This document shows, one piece after another, positions 13,086 to 15,106 of a stretch of DNA of 15,106 nt. This DNA is from Thermoanaerobaculia bacterium (GTDB lineage Bacteria; Acidobacteriota; Thermoanaerobaculia; Multivoradales; UBA5704), in contig JASLEW010000556.1 in assembly GCA_030150965.1 (NCBI GenBank), positions 1-15,106 of the forward strand, written 5' to 3'. The stretch's first letter is position 1, and each line of letters opens with the position of its first letter. A program made the position numbers and the translations under genes. The notes beneath the pieces are model-generated. The model was given only the letters and a program-made list of their open reading frames with translations, ran no database searches and was not told the origin of the DNA.

Positions 13086-13655
13086 TCACCGCCGCGGCCT
13101 CGTCGCGGCCACCGCGCCGCTCCCCGGACCAGGCCGGGAGTGGGCGGCCCCCGCGGGCGGCGGCAGGTGGCGGCCGAGCCGGGCGAGCACCGGCGCCGGC
13201 ACCAGGCCGCTCAGGTCGCCGCCCAGGGAGAAGACCTCCTTGACCAGGCGGCTGGACAGGTAGCTGAACTCCTCCTTCGGCGCCATGAAGACGGTCTCGA
13301 CGCGCGGGTTCAGCCGGCGGTTCATCAGCGCCATCTGGAACTCGTACTCGAAGTCGGAGACCGCGCGCAGGCCGCGCACCACGATGCGGGCGCCGACCTC
13401 GTCCATGAAGTCGACCAGCAGGCCGGAGAAGCTCTCCACCACGCACGGGCTGCCGGCGGCGCCGTCGCCCTCGCCGAGCAGCTCGCGGATGATCTCCAGC
13501 CGCTCGTCGACGCTGAACAGCGCCCGCTTCGCCTCGTTGCGCAGCACCGCGATGACCAGGCGGTCGAACAGCGGCCGGCAGCGCTCGATCAGGTCGAGGT
13601 GGCCGTTGTGGATGGGGTCGAAAGACCCCGGATAGACGGCGATGCGCTCGCTCAT
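13086..13655 (-). CDS. coaD: Phosphopantetheine adenylyltransferase
   Basis: A 189-residue cytosolic enzyme that joins 4'-phosphopantetheine to AMP from ATP, the penultimate step of coenzyme A synthesis. The nucleotidyltransferase motif YPGSFDPIHNGHLDLI (8-23) holds S11 and H19, equivalent to the ATP-binding residues of the family. VVRGLRAVSDFEYEFQMALMN (residues 92-112) and the ATP-side YLSSRLVKEV (132-141) are intact. It is longer than the usual ~160 residues: a short Gly/Ala insert at 61-70 and a Pro/Ala/Gly/Arg-rich tail from about 164, probably disordered. The start ATG 13655 has AAAGGGAG just upstream. It begins 31 nt after the stop of the exported-protein gene and is followed 28 nt later by the deaminase gene, so it sits mid-operon. 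Confidence 0.96.
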   Translation of the reverse strand: MSERIAVYPGSFDPIHNGHLDLIERCRPLFDRLVIAVLRNEAKRALFSVDERLEIIRELLGEGDGAAGSPCVVESFSGLLVDFMDEVGARIVVRGLRAVSDFEYEFQMALMNRRLNPRVETVFMAPKEEFSYLSSRLVKEVFSLGGDLSGLVPAPVLARLGRHLPPPAGAAHSRPGPGSGAVAATRPRR

Positions 13656-13686
13656 CGCTCCCTTTGCCGCTTCCCGCGCGTGCCGA

Positions 13687-15106
13687 TCACCGCTTTGCGG
13701 TGAGGTCGAACGTCACGACATTGTATGCGGCATCGGTGACCCGCAACAGCAGGAGCTTGCCGCGCGCCGCCTCCGCCGCGTCGATCACCACCGTGAGCGT
13801 CTGGCCGTCGAGCAGCCCGGCGGTGGCCGCCGGCTTCCAGGCGGCGGCGTCGACGCTCCACACCGCCTCGCGGATCGGGCTCCAGGCGTCGTGCACGGTG
13901 ACGCGGAGGTTGCCGCCGATGCGCTCGACGCTGGTGAGGACGGGCGGCGCGTGGTCGATCAGCACCGGGTCGCTGATGCGCTGGCTGGAGAGCGCGGCGG
14001 CCGGGTCGTTGGACAGCCGGTCCGATGCCGTCAGCCGGAAGCGGTAGAGGCCGTCCGGCAGCACGGTGGCGTCGAAGCTGTAGTGGTCCTCCTCCAGGTC
14101 GGCCGCCACCTTGAGCCAGGGGTCGGTGTCGGGCGCCGCCGCCGGCCGGAAGTCGAGGTCGTACACCAGCGTGTCCTCGTTGGGATCGGTGGCGGTCCAG
14201 CGCAGGGTCTGGAAGCCCGCCTTCCATAGAGCCTTGGTGCGCCCGGCGCCGAGATCGTCCCCGCTCGGCACCCCCACCGGCACGAAGATCCCCTCGCGGT
14301 TCGGATGTGCCGGCTCGTAGACCTGGTTGGAGGGGTTGAAGGAGGACGGGACCAGGATCTGGCCGGGGTCGAGGGCCGCCAGCGCCGTGATGCGCGGCGC
14401 CAGGTTCTCCTGGCGGTAGGAGAGCTCGGTCGAGTAGAGGACCGGCGACGGCGCGCCGTCGCCGCCGCCGGCGCGCAGCTCCACCCGCCACTGCACGAAG
14501 CGGCCGCGCGGCAGCTCGGCGAGCGGCAGCTCACCGCCCAGGACCGCCGCCCCCTCGCCCGCGGCGCCGGGCTCGGCCGGCGGCTCCGGCGGCGTCCACC
14601 AGGGCGACCAGGAATCGTCGGGGAGGGCGCTCATGCCGCTGCGCAGGGTGAAGCGCACGCGCGCCCCCGCGGGCAGCTCGCCGCGCCAGCGGAAGCTGCC
14701 GAAGCGGGACAGGAGGCCGGCGTCGAGCGGCGCGCTGGTGTAGGTGCCGCGGCGCTCGGTGCCAGCGGCGAGCCGGTAGAACGCGGCGCCGTTGGTGGTG
14801 GCGAGCGCCGGTCCCGCGTCGCCGGGCAGCAGGGCGACGATCTGGCGGTCGTCCAGCTCCTCGTCCATCTCCATCCGGCCGCCGGCATAGCTGTAGAGCT
14901 TGCCGTCCGGGCCGGTCGCCACCCACAGCCGGTCCTGCTGCCAGCGCAGACCGAAGACGGTGTCGAGGGTGAAGGTCCAGAGGGTCTCGACCCGGCCGTC
15001 CGGGGCGATGCGCAGCAGCTCGCTGCGCGGGCCGGTGGCGTTGGCGCGGCGGCTGCCGAAGCCGGCGAAGGCTCCCTCGCCCGCCTCCTCCGGCACCGCC
15101 GCCGCC
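13687..15106 (-). CDS. C-terminal part of a large exported-type beta-propeller/beta-sandwich protein (partial)
   Basis: The frame is open to the window edge and ends at TGA 13687-13689; about 473 residues are visible and the start lies outside. The first visible part has propeller-like blades (LLRIAPDGRVETLWTF, GLRWQQDRLWVATGPDGKLY, then IVALLPGDAGPALATTNGAAFYRL). A beta-sandwich-like segment follows, with GTYTSAPLDAG, FGSFRWRG, RFTLRSG and DSWSPWW, then Ig/fibronectin-like strands (TLRWTATDPNEDTLVYDLDF, GLYRFRLTASDRLSNDP, PPVLTSVERIGGNLRVTVHDAWSPI). No cysteine is seen, as is common for secreted beta proteins. I do not recognise a named family and propose no enzymatic role; binding or surface function is a guess from fold type. 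A GTG at 15096 is unlikely to be the start because coding character continues past it. Leads the coaD-deaminase operon. Confidence 0.82.
   Translation of the reverse strand, partial: AAAVPEEAGEGAFAGFGSRRANATGPRSELLRIAPDGRVETLWTFTLDTVFGLRWQQDRLWVATGPDGKLYSYAGGRMEMDEELDDRQIVALLPGDAGPALATTNGAAFYRLAAGTERRGTYTSAPLDAGLLSRFGSFRWRGELPAGARVRFTLRSGMSALPDDSWSPWWTPPEPPAEPGAAGEGAAVLGGELPLAELPRGRFVQWRVELRAGGGDGAPSPVLYSTELSYRQENLAPRITALAALDPGQILVPSSFNPSNQVYEPAHPNREGIFVPVGVPSGDDLGAGRTKALWKAGFQTLRWTATDPNEDTLVYDLDFRPAAAPDTDPWLKVAADLEEDHYSFDATVLPDGLYRFRLTASDRLSNDPAAALSSQRISDPVLIDHAPPVLTSVERIGGNLRVTVHDAWSPIREAVWSVDAAAWKPAATAGLLDGQTLTVVIDAAEAARGKLLLLRVTDAAYNVVTFDLTAKR

Noticed and set aside
13652..14491. A 279-codon minus-strand frame overlapping the exported beta-protein
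   Set aside because: Arg/Gly/Ala-rich shadow; the other frame has clear beta-repeat character and a stop placed 31 nt before coaD.

Overview
This is a very G+C-rich bacterial window with dense, short-gapped genes and strong G/C bias at third codon positions, which leaves several frames open on both strands. Gene content suggests a free-living Gram-negative-type heterotroph, perhaps an Acidobacteriota (Thermoanaerobaculia-like) or another high-GC soil or sediment lineage. It has a homodimeric (AceE-type) pyruvate dehydrogenase E1, a Tat-exported enzyme, WecD/WecE-like sugar genes and a large exported beta-rich protein. The lineage is inference; no rRNA or other phylogenetic marker is present.

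Layout, left to right. The tail of an unknown gene (1-54) overlaps by ATGA a polytopic membrane protein (51-1880, +). A DUF1801-family gene follows (2075-2497, +). Convergent to it is aceE (2601-5360, -), alone, with no E2 or E3 gene beside it. Divergent from aceE is a FitAB/VapBC-type toxin-antitoxin pair (5650-6332, +). Next comes a Tat-exported dimethylformamidase-beta-like protein (6406-8058, -). Divergent from that is a three-gene + strand cluster: a GT2 polyprenyl-phosphate-type glycosyltransferase (8142-9161), a WecD-like N-acetyltransferase carrying two tandem-repeat tracts (9200-10402), and a WecE-like dTDP-4-amino-4,6-dideoxygalactose transaminase (10538-11677). The right end is a minus-strand operon: the C-terminal part of an exported beta-propeller/beta-sandwich protein (13687 to window edge), coaD (13086-13655) and an adenosine-deaminase-family gene (11957-13057), closed by a canonical intrinsic terminator.

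How the genes work together. WecE and WecD act in sequence in the known Fuc4NAc pathway (transamination of dTDP-4-keto-6-deoxyglucose, then N-acetylation). The neighbouring GT2 could build a lipid-linked sugar or add sugar to a glycan. The RmlA/RmlB-type genes that would supply dTDP-4-keto-6-deoxyglucose are not in the window. The toxin-antitoxin pair, aceE and the DUF1801 gene look like independent units.

The points most worth a second look are: tandem repeats expanded inside the WecD-like enzyme; a mirror-image pair of TAGAAT -10-like boxes placed 9-10 nt from two divergent start codons, suggesting leaderless transcripts; a similar leaderless arrangement with a palindrome over the -10 of the toxin-antitoxin operon; a Lys/Pro linker inserted in AceE; and a four-cysteine C-terminal domain on the membrane protein. 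I found no CRISPR array, tRNA, rRNA, insertion sequence or phage gene, and no clearly new multi-gene system.
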